Origin: Arachnopeziza araneosa
Lineage: Eukaryota > Ascomycota > Leotiomycetes > Helotiales > Arachnopezizaceae
Assembly: GCA_003988855.1 (NCBI GenBank)
Contig: QYAI01000014.1
Coordinates: forward strand, 65,973-129,972
Length of the DNA stretch: 64,000 nucleotides
Direction of reading: 5' to 3'
The notes below the pieces were generated by a model. That model ran no database searches and was not told the origin of the DNA. It saw nothing but the letters and a program-made list of their open reading frames with translations. This document shows positions 11,140-22,397 of this stretch, one piece after another. Numbering within the stretch: the stretch's first letter is position 1; each line of letters begins with the position of its first letter. Both the position numbers and the translations under genes were made by a program.

Positions 11140-11805
11140 ATGTTTGCCTCCAGATCAGTTCTCCTTGGTGTGATGGCTCTCTTAGGCTCTGCCTCATCTG
11201 TACGCTAGGTGACCTGTATTAGTATCACTTCTAAGTACTGATTTTCAACAGCAAGTGATCGTCACAGTAACGAATACAATGTAATAACCCAGACTAATAT
11301 ATGATGTGGAATACTCACAATTCTAGAACGGTTGTTACCGTCACAGTCACCCCACTCTCAACATCTACATCAACAATTTGGTCAACCATTTCAGCACCGC
11401 CACCAACATCAACCTTGTGGACATCAACGCAGACCCTTACAGTTACAGGTGAGGCTAATTCTCTTTCTACTTTTCTAAGAGTGTGACTTCTCAGATCTAA
11501 TCTACTCTCTTTTAAACAAAAAAACCGAATATAACAAATGGTTAGTGAGCTCATCTACCGGAGATTCCGATTCTTGTCCTATCCCTCAATGGGAGCAGTG
11601 CGGCGGCAAAGGCTTCAGTACAGATTGCAACGAATGCGAGTCAGGAAATACCTGCAGACGCCTCAATGGTAAGTATTATCAGCAGCACATAAAATAATAT
11701 AATTGTAAGCTAATTCTCAACACAGCGTATTATTACCAATGCCAATCACTCAGGGCAGAGGTTGAGACAGTAATAATGCCTGTCTACCAACAAATTGAAG
11801 CGTAG
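11140..11805 (+). CDS. Small secreted protein with a C-terminal CBM1 (fungal cellulose-binding) module
   Basis: Five exons (11140-11199, 11252-11280, 11327-11448, 11546-11668, 11726-11805) give a 137-residue protein; no single exon is long enough to stand out as an ORF. Residues 1-20 (MFASRSVLLGVMALLGSASS) are a signal peptide. A Ser/Thr/Pro-rich linker follows (TPLSTSTSTIWSTISAPPP), likely O-glycosylated. A family-1 carbohydrate-binding module comes next: WEQCGGKGF, four further cysteines, then LNAYYYQCQ. The module keeps CBM1 landmarks: a Trp just before QCGG and the Tyr cluster on the binding face. A 20-residue tail follows. There is no catalytic domain, so it should bind cellulose or chitin outside the cell without cutting it. 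All four introns are GT-AG and phase-consistent. Confidence 0.8.
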
Positions 11806-12054
11806 CGATAATTTGACTCTAGCTGTCATGGACTGTATGGCTCTTTTAGGTAGATTTCTTTAGTTCATATTGTCTTAGTGCTGTTGTGTACACATCAAAT
11901 CTCAAATAAAGCAATATTTAAATGGCTCTGGCTTCGACTCCTTTCTGCTAGTTTAGACTTCTGATTGTTCCATATCCGCGACTTATCACGCGGTTATTTA
12001 AGGTTGCGATTTTGTGTGAAAGAAAATAAGGTTTGTGAAAGGAATCGTCCACCA
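11806..12054. other. 3' region of the CBM1 gene
   Basis: AT-rich sequence with an AATAAA-like motif (CAAATAAAGC, near 11904) that could direct polyadenylation of the CBM1 transcript. No gene seen. Confidence 0.4.
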
Positions 12055-12060
12055 TATAAG
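12055..12060 (+). promoter_or_regulatory. TATA-like box of family copy 1
   Basis: ATATAAGTA sits about 165 bp upstream of ATG 12222. It is followed by a pyrimidine-rich leader typical of fungal transcription start regions. Confidence 0.4.
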
Positions 12061-12221
12061 TAGTATTTAATTTCTTCCTCGTTTCGGCAACCACTTCTTC
12101 TTCCATCTATCTTCAACAAAATCCAAGTCCACGACGCGACTATTTCGTAATCTCTGCAACTTCTCACACAGTTAGCTGGGTTTCTACGTCGCGTTTCATA
12201 TCATCTGAAAATCTAGACAAG

Positions 12222-14080
12222 ATGAAAGAAAAGCTGGGGTTGTACCATAAGATAGGTCAGGACGAAAAAGCGCGATCTCGCAAGCAACTTGAACACGGCC
12301 GAGAAATTCAAGCCCCTCTGCCAAGTAAGTCATCCAACATAGAACGTGATAAGTACTGATGGAGCAGGGAAACCACTTGCTGCCATCAACGTGAACACTC
12401 CAGGCTCTGGAAGACTGGCTACGCCTGACATGTTCTACTTCAAAGCAGTTCAACAGGAGATAGTATCTGCAACTCGCAATCAACCTCACCCGCACAGTGA
12501 CGTCCACGACAATAGCGCCCTCTTGAATCAATTGGACGCCATGCAGATTTATCCTTCTCCAACCCCGTCTGTATCGGCATTACCTCCAAGCCTTCCACCT
12601 ATTGCACCACGCCCACAGAGATCTAATCCGAATACTTTCATCGCTGAATTTCCTCCGTCCGCTCGAGGCCTCGGCGATCAAGCTTCCAATCCTCCAACTC
12701 GCGTGGTTCCACTTCCTGAATCAACTGACCAGACTCCACAAAATATCGGTCAACACCAACCCCGAGTGGACGCTTATCACGCTGACAATTCGTATCATGG
12801 CGTGTCTGACAGTTGGAGACTCCCGAAGGTTGCTTTTGACCTAAGTTACCAGACCTGTCAAAACCAGACCGGAATGCATGTCAATGCTGTAATCTCTCCG
12901 CCTGAAAACGATACTCAGAATCCAATATTTGCCATCCGTCAACCTGAATGTCAGCCTCTTAATGCGAATGCAGCAAATCCCGGATTCAATCTCACTTACG
13001 GTGCCTTCGGTTCTGCCACTACTGTATCAAACGACAGCCCAAACTGGTTCCCGTATGCAAGTCTTTTATCACCAAATTGTCATTCTTTAGCCATAGCGGC
13101 AATGATAGCACAATATGGCTCGGGCTTTCGACCCTCCTTGATGTGGATGCGAGAACATGGATTCCTCCCACGCTTTCCGACGCCGCAGAATGGAACTCAT
13201 TACCAAGGAGATATCCATTCCAAGTCCTATCTTTCTGTAGTACACGATCTTCCTCCTAAGGAAAACGCCGCACTTTGGGTAACGAACATCCCACTCACAG
13301 CGAGACACATCCACCTATTTGATATGATCAACGAGGGTTCTGTATGGGCCTTGCATTTATGTGAACCAACGGAGACGCATCCTACCAGAGCTGCAAAGTT
13401 GATCTTCAAAAAACCCGAAGCAGCTGCAAAATTCCACTTTCGTGCTACTTGTGGCTTCGGGATCCAAGTTCATGGAAAGAGTCTGAAAGTCATGTACAAC
13501 CGTGATGGACACCGTGCTCGCGAAGGAAGTGAAACCCGCGTCTTGCTAATTGAAGGTCCACAAGACAAGATGAATTATCAATTTTGGGAATCTCAGTTTG
13601 CTCAAGCATGCATCTATCAGCTAGATCAATGGCAGTACTTGCCATCGCTAAACCCAGGTTTTTCCGTAATGGAGTTTCGCTTTGCTAGAGGTAAGACATA
13701 TTCTCATACTAATTGAAGTTTGTTTTCACCTAGATGATTGAAAGCTTGAGGTTGTTCAGGTAGCGGTTTACTCACTTGCATATTCTGTATCTGCTCTTGA
13801 AATATATCCCGGGCTCCAGAGATGTTGGAGAGAGTACGAATTTTTGGTTTGCTAATCGCACAATTCTTAGTGGACGGCCAGGCACAAACATGCAAACAGA
13901 AGATCACCAAGGACCCTGAACTGGCCTCTTGCGTTACCGTCCAATATGGTTAGTTGACTGTTGCAAGCTCTAGAAATTAAGTTAACCTTCTTAGGGCTGG
14001 ATCCATGTGACCCCCTCACATATCAGATGTCTTCTTATGACCAACTTCAAACCCAAATGGGCTTGAAAAGGCAAATTTAG
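12222..14080 (+). CDS. Tandem RRM-like family, copy 1 (full length)
   Basis: I do not recognise a named family. Exons 12222-12324, 12368-13690, 13871-13948 and 13995-14080 encode 529 residues. Residues 1-320 are disordered, rich in Pro, Ser, Asn and Gln. A short linker (FLPRFPTPQNGTHYQGD) leads into an RRM-like domain at about 332-415: LWVTNIP at the RNP2 position and RAAKLIF at the RNP1 position. A second conserved segment follows (TRVLLIEGP ... CIYQLDQW, about 424-453), then YGLDPCDP near the C-terminus. The last two introns were placed by alignment with copies 2, 4 and 5: joining FRFAR|VDGQAQTC and QYG|LDPC recreates their sequence. Introns are 43, 180 and 46 nt. RNA binding is inferred from fold resemblance only. 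Confidence 0.75.
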
Positions 14081-16936
14081 AATCCATATTCGAGTGTTCG
14101 CGTGAAGGAACAAAACGTCAAACACATGAAGATTCTGAAATCACACAGCTGATACATCGAGAACCCCCACAAAAAACAATATGAAATAGTCATGATAAAC
14201 ATTTTAGCAAGGGAAGACAATAAATGTCATGAGAGGTTCAGGATGAACGTGGGAATATCAGCCAATATTGATGGTATGATTTTAAACTTCCCTGGGTTTC
14301 TCAAGACCGATCCCATCAGAATTCAGGAAAAAGCACTCTCCATTCTACTTCTAGGAGTAAGTGGATGAACATTGGATCTTAAATCCAACAAGAGAGCAAG
14401 CACTCACTTTAGAGTACTTGTAGACTTAATAGATAATTTCTCATTAATTCTTCAACTTGTCCAACAGTGCAACCTTCACGCTTGCATGAAGGCGGACTCA
14501 ATCATTGTGAACATTTTGTGAGGCTAGTTCAGCACAGTTCAGTAGGACGTGACTTTGCGCAAACCTAAATTCCTAAAAATAAAAATAAACATGTGAAAAT
14601 TGTTGCTATCAGTATTACTATTAGAAAGAGATAAAGATTCTCGTATCAATTCGTCAAGTGAGCGAGTAGTTCATTCTTGAAGCAGCAAATACTATCAAGC
14701 TGATATTTGCAGGTTGAGATATTGAGCGTGAAAGGACATTTAAACAGTTGGGTATTCAATCACTGTCCAATGGAAAAGCTTTCAAGTCACGGATATGGAA
14801 GCTATCTGTTCAGCCCACCTCCTCGGCCTCTTCCCTTACAGAGCCAGGAATCCTGTTCTGCATATATTCCAGTTTGTGGAAAAGTAAGTACGTTATGTTT
14901 GAATAGAACAGGTGGAGATTTCTTTCCCACTAATCTTGTTAGGAATAGCCAGATGTCCCACTGAAAAATATCGAGGTTCCTATCCACAAATATTTCCTGC
15001 CCCACTCCTCTGTTGAATTCGGATAGCAAGTTCTCTAACTAATCTGCTTCTTTCTTATAGTTGTGTTTTCTAATTGATTTGTCGCGAATTTTCGGTGTTC
15101 TGAGGTTTCCTCACAATATTGGCTTGGCGTAAATTCGACAATGCGTCGCTAAGCGAGGCTTCCCCTTTTGGCTGCATGATCAATATTTACATTCAGTCAT
15201 CATTCTTGCGCACGCACTTTCTCGCGTGTTCAATGCCAATACAAATCGGATACCATTCGAGGTTGAAATCTTTGTTTTCGAAGCAAAAAAGTCTTCTTGT
15301 TTCTTGCTCGAACAAGTCCTTGGTGCTCTTTAATTGGTCCTCATCACAATGATCCGAGACAGTGGCAATGAGCAAAGGAAGAGTAGAAGAATGACCAATA
15401 AAGTTTTTGTTTCAAAAAGACCTTGCTTGCATATTCTTCTGTATCTTGAAACCTAGCTACAAAGACAAACTCTCATTTTTAAGCGACGTCATTTCTTTGA
15501 GGCTCACAGTAGAGCACGTTGCTTTTTTTCCTCTCCAGGAACTCCGTTGCTCATCTTTAGGACCGATTCACTTGAGAATACGGAACATAAAATCATGGAT
15601 CTTTGATATCAGCTCTCTAAGATCCGATCTTATATCATACTTTTTCTCTTGATTATCCCCGAAATCCGTAATTGAGAACTTAATATTTAAGGCCGTTTTG
15701 GGCTCTCCGCCTTCTGCTCAGCCTTACTGTCTAACCTGAAATAAACAATAAGAGTGCAACAGATTACCTTAACCTAGCGGCATATCAACGCCATTTAATA
15801 CCTGCCGAAGTGTCATTTCAAATAGATAATCGATGAATAGAATGGCGGATCATAAAACTCATGCTAAGCATTCGCTGCCTGTCTAGAGGTGTCATATCCA
15901 ATTTTCGTAAGTAGTCCAAAACTTTACCAATATTGCTGATACGTGATGCAGTGTCAACATGAGACGAGCATCCTGATTCTGATGCTACTCCATAGTCTTT
16001 GTGATCCACTAACCCAGTGGAAGATCCAGACTAAAATAATATTTATCTATCACCTGTTTCAGTCGCAATTTGACTAAGAATTCGTGAGAGAATACGTATG
16101 GTAAGAAGAAAGTATTTCTGCTTGTAAAATGTTGTGGAGAATAATGTTTTACCTTCTGAGTAACCTATCATTCAGAAATCAAGAAATGAAAATGAAAATG
16201 AAAATGAAACTGAGAATAAGTCGGAGGCCACATTCAGATTCGAAGTAGTGAACAATAATTTGATGACTGAAACTGCCTTTTATGTCTTGAAATCTCTACT
16301 TGCTACCAATTTGGACAATATCAAACCGTAAAAGTACTCAAACAATCTCTCATTCAACCTCGGGAATTCTGATATCAAAGTCCTTTCGTCTTTTGCCCTT
16401 GAAATTTTTCGGTTTCAGCATAGAATGATAATGAACAAATGGCAAGAAAAGTTCAACCCATGCGTCTAATGTAGTCTAGTGAAATATAGTGGGAAACTCC
16501 GAGCTGTATGAGAGAACAGGAAGAATTTGGACAATACTGGGAGAATGAGAAGAACCATATACCCCGCGACTGTAAAAGATCACCGAGGCAGTTAACACCG
16601 TTTTAAACATCCTCTCGAGGATTTGCTAAGATTTCCTGGCTCTTAAGGAAAATACGCTCGCTCTGAAAACATGAAGTGTCATCACAATATTGTTGAAGCT
16701 ACCATAGTAAACTTAAAGGTTTGGTGACGAGAGTGCGGCTCGAATGAGTGGAAGCCTGACCGCTTGATCATCTAGCTTCCTATTATTTCTCCCGCATCAC
16801 AACACAACACAACACGACAAGTCTCCTACACCAAAAAATCATCAAACATCCTGCAATCTCATCAAAACACCATCACTCTCAATCTTCAATTTGCTTTTGC
16901 TAGAGCTTTCTCGAAAACCCTTCGACTTCCTCCATC
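14081..16936. other. Intergenic spacer between family copies 1 and 2
   Basis: About 2.9 kb, AT-rich, no supported gene. A 63-codon minus ORF at 15818-16009 has a plausible helical C-terminus (KVLDYLRKLDMTPLDRQRML) but no partner exon I can find. An ORF at 14707-14964 (+) contains a short Pro-rich stretch (LFSPPPRPLPLQSQ). The pyrimidine- and CA-rich stretch at 16780-16930 is the likely leader of copy 2. Confidence 0.4.
16184..16209 (+). repeat. Short GAAAAT tandem repeat
   Basis: About four units of a 6-bp AAAATG/GAAAAT repeat in the spacer between copies 1 and 2. A simple-sequence repeat with no evident function. Confidence 0.6.
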
Positions 16937-18476
16937 ATGAATCAACAACGGAAGCCTGGTTCGGGCGTCGAAAAGATGGAGGAGGCGAATTCCCCAGACA
17001 AATCATCGAAAAATCGGCCCAGGGTTACTGATCCGTCTAATCTCGTCGTCGAAGAGCCTATCGATTATCGATTCGTTGCAAAACTGGTCGCCGGCTCAAC
17101 AGCACTTCCTGTGCCTACCACTCGCATCAATGTCTTTGGGGTTATTGGCCAGGAACAGCAGGAGTTTCGACGTATCGCTAACACACAAGAATTTTCGACC
17201 CTTCTGGCTCTTTTGCAAAGAACTGGAAACTATCCCCAAGATAATCAGTTCCCACAAACTGTCGACAGACCAAATGGTTCAAATCCCCCATTTCCCAATT
17301 CGCAAGGCGCTCTGAATGCTCCTCATTACAACCATCTATCGCAAATAACTGGCGCACAATATGGTAAGGACCCTCATTCTCCTTTGCATGGCGTTCGGTA
17401 CCCTGATCCCGGAAGAGAGAACGGTCATGTTTTTAACGTGCATTCCGTGAGCGAAATTCCGAGTTCTGCCTTCCAACCAGACGCATCCCCCTATTCTTTG
17501 CTTGTCAGTCAGCTCACTCAGTCTCAAGATTTGCAACAGACTAGTAGACAACCCAAGGACCAACTTTCATGCAGCAACGCTGTAAAACTTTTCCTGCCTT
17601 CTCCGCCGAAGTCAACCATCTCGCCTCATCTCTTCAACAAAGCTGTACAGATAAAAGTAGACGAAAAACCACTCCCTGTAGTGGCAATACCAGAGTATCT
17701 AAGGCTCCTTCTACACGTACTTCGAAGCAAGGTACCAAAGCCGATACATTATGAACCGACATATATGGTTATGAGAGAAGCAGGCATGATCGAGTTGTCG
17801 AATCGACACCAAAGTCCTACTGCCAGAGGTAACTATCAAGGGAGCGGTAATTCTCGACGCCATGTTCCTCATCTACCTGATCATGAAAATTGCACCCTCT
17901 TCCTAACAAATATCCCTGAGGGAACCCACGTCTCTGAAATCTTCAACGAAATCGACACGGGAGCCGTCTTTTGCCTCCATATCAACCCAGCCAATGAAAA
18001 CTTCACTACATGTGCGGCTAAGCTGTCATTTATGACGCCTCAAGGTGCAGCAGGATTCATGGCAAAGATCCACAGCCAATACGGAATCTGGTTTCATGGG
18101 AAACAGCTTCACGGTGTCTACAATCGTGAGGGAGATTGTGTTAACAGAGCTGCCGTTAGCAGGGTGATAGTGATCGAAGGACCAGAATGTATAATGGCTA
18201 AACTTTATTGGGAGGCATATTTTGGTCAGGTCTGTGTTTATCAACTAGACAGGGTTTTGAGCGCTCCCTGTAACAAGCCAGGAAGAAAGATCCTGCGCTT
18301 CCAATTCTCAAGAGTGGATGGGCAGGCAGTAAGAGACCTTATAACTATGGAGGACAGAAGCTAACTTTGATTCGCAGCAATCTTGTCTTCGAGCTATTCA
18401 GCTTCAAGATGAGTATCAAGGCCGAGTAGTGGTCCGTTACGGAGTCGACCCATGCGGAAGCGGATACAAGATTTAG
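16937..18476 (+). CDS. Tandem RRM-like family, copy 2 (full length)
   Basis: Exons 16937-18328 and 18378-18476 encode 496 residues. The N-terminal 300 residues are disordered and Pro/Asn/Gln-rich, opening with a charged stretch (MNQQRKPGSGVEKMEE). The RRM-like domain lies at about 316-400: ENCTLFLTNIPEG at strand 1 and CAAKLSFMTPQGAAGF at strand 3/helix 2, then FHGKQLHGVYNREG. Next is SRVIVIEGPECIM (about 407) with VCVYQLDR, then VRYGVDPCGSGYKI at the end. The terminal 49-nt intron has a GTAAGA donor, a CTAAC branch site and a CGCAG acceptor. Removing it joins VDGQA|QSCLRAIQ, matching copy 1 (VDGQAQTC). The only other long-ORF reading stops 37 nt into that intron. Function unknown; RNA binding is inferred. 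Confidence 0.78.
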
Positions 18477-18882
18477 GAAGTAACAGGTACCAGCTAGCTA
18501 AGAGCCTCAATTGGCCAAACATTACGGCCATGTAAGTTTGAGCTCTTGGGTATGAGTTTGGGCAGATCTCAGTAATGTCGGATAGCCTATTTCAATAGGT
18601 TGATGGATTTGTATCGAGTGGCTCGTTTGCGGATAAGGATCCGCTTCTGCTTCGAAAGCTTAGTAGTTGCCATTATGTGCAATAATTGAGACTTGTAGGG
18701 CATAGCCGTAGTCAAAAATGAAGGAGGCTTTTGTGCATCCAAAAATGACTATTTCCGTTCCGTTACTTGCCCCATTCTGACCCCAAGCAAATGAGGAAAT
18801 CATCGTTTGCTTCTAAAATTCGGTGAACTTAAAGTCCATACTACCACGGAATAATGTATAGTAGTGATTAGTAGCATAACGA
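18477..18882. other. Intergenic
   Basis: 3' region of copy 2 and upstream region of the next transcription unit. No feature supported. Confidence 0.4.
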
Positions 18883-19277
18883 ATGCCAGTCCCAATCGAG
18901 AAGGCTGAAGCGGTACGTTGTTGGTTTTTCACCCGGCAAGACTAGAAAGGTCGGCTTCGCGTTCTCTTGCCAAGTCTAAAACAAAACAACAGGAGTCTTG
19001 CTTTCATGGCCAGTCAGCATCAATGAAGGCAAGAAGAGTTCTTGCTCATATCTTGGAACCAACAGACAAATTCCAAATCATTGGCTCATTGATTTCAAAT
19101 TACGAAGGAAACCCATTCCACCACGCCTATCCAAAGGACGAGCTATCACCGCGTTATTCTGGGAGATCTGTTGTTCATGCGTTTTTTGCAGCTGCCAAAC
19201 AGGACATAGCAGGAATCCTAGACAAGGTAGACCGCTTAGCTGACCATTTGTTCCCACTATCTGAATTCAAAGATTGA
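18883..19277 (+). CDS. Small ORF just upstream of family copy 3 (separate gene or its 5' exons)
   Basis: Exons 18883-18912 and 18993-19277 encode 104 residues (MPVPIEKAEA joined to ESCFHGQSASMKARRV). The intron has a GTACGT donor and an AACAG acceptor and is phase 0. The middle part (VLAHILEPTDKFQIIGSLI) looks like ordered helical protein; no family recognised. An alternative donor after 19226 (GTAGAC) and acceptor before 19318 would join it in frame to copy 3, making a 590-residue protein with exons 18883-18912, 18993-19226, 19318-19390 and 19459-20894. Both models are frame-consistent and cDNA would decide. Confidence 0.4.
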
Positions 19278-19344
19278 TCTCTGGTCGACAAGTCGAAAGT
19301 GCGAGGTTTCACCCTAGTTGTCTCGAGGAGAAAACTTGCAAGAT

Positions 19345-20894
19345 ATGGCGAACCTTTCAGGCCCATCCAATGACCCTAACCTGCCTCGTGGTACTGTAAA
19401 TATGAGACTGAACTTGGCTTGTTTCGGTAAATTCCTGATACTGATATTTGGGTAACAGCTAATCGCGTGAAAGATCCGATGCTATTTCCAGCTTCAGCGT
19501 CGACATTCCTTGAGAACACCTATAGAAGATTGGAATCGCACTATGCAAGACAGGCATATCTTGACTGTTACAATCTTGAAAAAGACGTTTTTGGGTATCT
19601 CCACGTTCGAAGACCAGAGCAGCAAAGCAATGGCAAGTACATGGGAAATGAGAGAAGTCGGAACCAGATGCCCCAGCCAACGATTTGGCCCATTGAACCC
19701 CTATTTCGCTATCAGTCTCGACCACAAGCAGCCGGTGGTCAGTTAAACACCACTGAACAGCCAATTCCTAACCAGTCTCAACCACAAGTGGCTTATGGTC
19801 AATTTCACCCTTTCGAGTCTCTACATCCTCATCAATATCAACCACAAGCAGCGAATGAAGAATCTCCAGAGGCAGTTCACGGTCAATTTCACCGATCGAC
19901 GGTGTCTGGTTCTTTAATCGAATTCCCTACTGCCCTTAGCTATAACGGGGTTGGTTTTCCGGAATACCGTGGTTTTGAGCAATCTGCTTATCATCATCCA
20001 CAAGCTACTTTTGGCGATGATGAAAGTGCTAAGGGTTTAGAGCAATCTGCTCATGCCAAACAAGTTGCACCTAGTTCTGGACAGGCTACTTATTCCGAAC
20101 AAGTTGCTTCTCGTTCTGAAGAGGCTACTAGTTCTGAGCAAGTTGTTTCTCCCAAGTACTATGATTCTGCACAATCGGCTGGTCAAGATGTACGAACCAT
20201 TCAGAATTCTATAGAAAGTACTCCCAGCTTTGAACAGATTAATCGATCAGAAGATTCCGCCCGTCGCCTTAGGGAAGCTCTTTATCCTGTGCAACCATCT
20301 TATCGTCTTGGACAGCCAATTCATGAGCCTATGCAATCTGATTATGATTTTTCACAGTCTCGTCCGGCACAACCATACTTTGGTCCTATCCCACCACCTC
20401 CTGGTTTTGGACAAGCTTCTTATGGTCTCCAACAATCCCTTCGTTATCCACAATGTGTTTATGGCCCTATAGAGCCTCCTCCTATTTTTGAAAAAGCTGC
20501 TTTCAATCGCGCACAAAATGGTCATGGTCATATACCTCCTCCCGGATTTGGACCAAGCTTTTGGGGTCCTCCACAGGTGGCCCCTCCTACTCAAACTTTC
20601 TATGATCCAAGACAGTATCAGTCGACCACAGGTGCACCTGGTTTTGAGCAAAGTTGTACTAATGCTGCACAAGTTGGTTATGGCTTTGTTCAGAATCAAT
20701 CAAATACTACCCCCCTACATTTCCGACAAGCTTCTTCTGACTTTGCTCAGACTGCTTACGGTCCTACTAACCATCAATCAACTATAGTTCCCCCGGAATT
20801 CTATATGCCTGAGATGGCTGGGGTAAGCTTTCTGAGTCGTGTAAGAGCTCTTCAGTTAACAGGAATGCAGCGGCGATTTCCCAGTGCAGATTGA
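19345..20894 (+). CDS. Tandem family, copy 3: low-complexity half only, RRM-like half missing
   Basis: Exons 19345-19390 and 19459-20894 encode 493 residues; the 68-nt phase-1 intron resembles the first intron of copies 1, 4 and 5. The N-terminus is charged and helical (STFLENTYRRLESHYARQAY). Then come Gln/Pro-rich repeats (QSRPQAAGG, QSQPQVAYGQF, QYQPQAANEE), Ser/Glu/Gln units (EQSAHAKQV, SEQVASRSEEATSSEQVV), and from about residue 280 a Tyr/Pro/Gln-rich region with imperfect units such as YFGPIPPPPGFGQASYG, VYGPIEPPPIF and TAYGPTNHQST. The last residues (ALQLTGMQRRFPSAD) align with the linker that precedes the RRM-like domain in other copies (MREHGFLPRFPTP in copy 1), and the frame then stops. 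The protein is therefore truncated where that domain should begin. No domain remnant is evident just downstream. Confidence 0.65.
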
Positions 20895-22397
20895 TTCGTC
20901 TATTGTTAAGGACCACGAAATTCGGCAATAGATTTGGTTCGAGGGATTTCTCGGGAACTTCGAATAGGATGGATATTTTGCCTATAAGTCCATAGTGTTT
21001 TCCGAATTGTATTTGAAGGATAGGAGTTCACTCCAGGTGCTGTACATGCATGTAAAAGTTATTTTGAGCTGTTTGATATAGCCGTATCTTAGATTAGATA
21101 CTAATAAACCATATGTAGAGCATTCTTTGTCGCATGTGACTCCGATTCCTTGTTTGGGCAACTTTCAGCTTGAGGTCATGCTTCCAGACAAGTTACAAAC
21201 TTCGAAACAGATCATGCGGTAGTCTTTACTTGCCATAACAAGCATGTTTCTCTAATAATTTTAACTTAATCATCATGTGGAGATTTGAATCTGAGATTTG
21301 GCTGGTTAAATCGATCTCAAGTTCATTTCTGCGTCAGACATTTGCTCGTTGATATAGCCAGTAAACAGTCTCAACTTCAGTACCAGCAGAGATATTTTCA
21401 ACAAATTCCCTACTCAGAACAGGTTTGTGTGCCATACTTCGATGTAGTTGTTAACCTTCATAGATAAGCGGTTGTAGCAAAGCGAAAAGAATATCTCAGC
21501 TAGGAAAGCTTATTGTAAGAAACAAGAATAGCCCTTTCAGGCAAAGCTTTTTCTAGAGAGCACTAAGGCAATAGAGCTTAACATAGATTTTGAGGCGTAT
21601 TTGATCATAAGTCCTTATGAATCGTAGATAGATAATGTTCATCACTAAATTTAACCCTCGCACCTTCGAAAGTGCCTCGTTTAGACTTTTGGTGAAATCA
21701 ATAAGTCGACACACCTAGTCAGAAATTTTGATAAACTGAAGGGAGAAATTTCCATCGTCCAAGCTTTCAACATTCACATCATCCAAAGTACGGTTCTTGG
21801 AATAGTCAATAAGTCTGTTGGTTCCTACCAATTCTTCTCACCAGGAGATAGGTAGTAGAGTTGAGACCTGACACTTCTAATACCCGCACCTTTGAAAGTA
21901 CGCTCGTTGAAGTTTGAGGAGGTCCGTGCCCTTGGGTTCCTTGAGCTGGCCACCAGTAGAGGTAAACATTATATTTATCAATTGCCAAACTTTCGAAAGC
22001 ACATCCGTAGGAATTCTGAAGTGGTCCGTGTCCTCGCTTACTATCAGGAGATAGGCAGCGTTATTTCTTCTGATAATTTCAACCTAACATGAATCTTTGA
22101 GTCTGCTTTGATTGTCCGCAAATCATTCAGAAACACAACTGCTCTTCTGAAGATTCAAAGAGGTTTGTATCTGGTTATTAATCCATCTCTGGTCCAATTG
22201 GAAAATTCTTTGCTTCAACAAGACCGTCACTTAGACTTATTTCAACAATACGATCAACAAGCTTTAAGATATTGCAGGACCATAGGAGTTGCAAGCTAAG
22301 ATCAAGAGCGTGTAGGAATGGACTCCAAGGTAAGAATAAGGCCCTCTCATCTTATCAAATAGCAGGCTAGCATAGCTAACGCTTGGCTATGTAGAAA
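20895..22397. other. Spacer between copies 3 and 4 with possible paralogue debris
   Basis: A 60-codon ORF at 21285-21467 contains SKQSQLQYQQRYFQQIPYSE, similar in style to the Gln/Tyr-rich part of copy 3. An ORF at 22108-22299 contains LENSLLQQDRHLDLFQQYDQ. Related words occur twice, near 21660 (CGCACCTTCGAAAGTGCCTCG) and 21888 (CGCACCTTTGAAAGTACGCTCG). These look like fragments of decayed family copies, but none is an intact gene. Confidence 0.35.
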
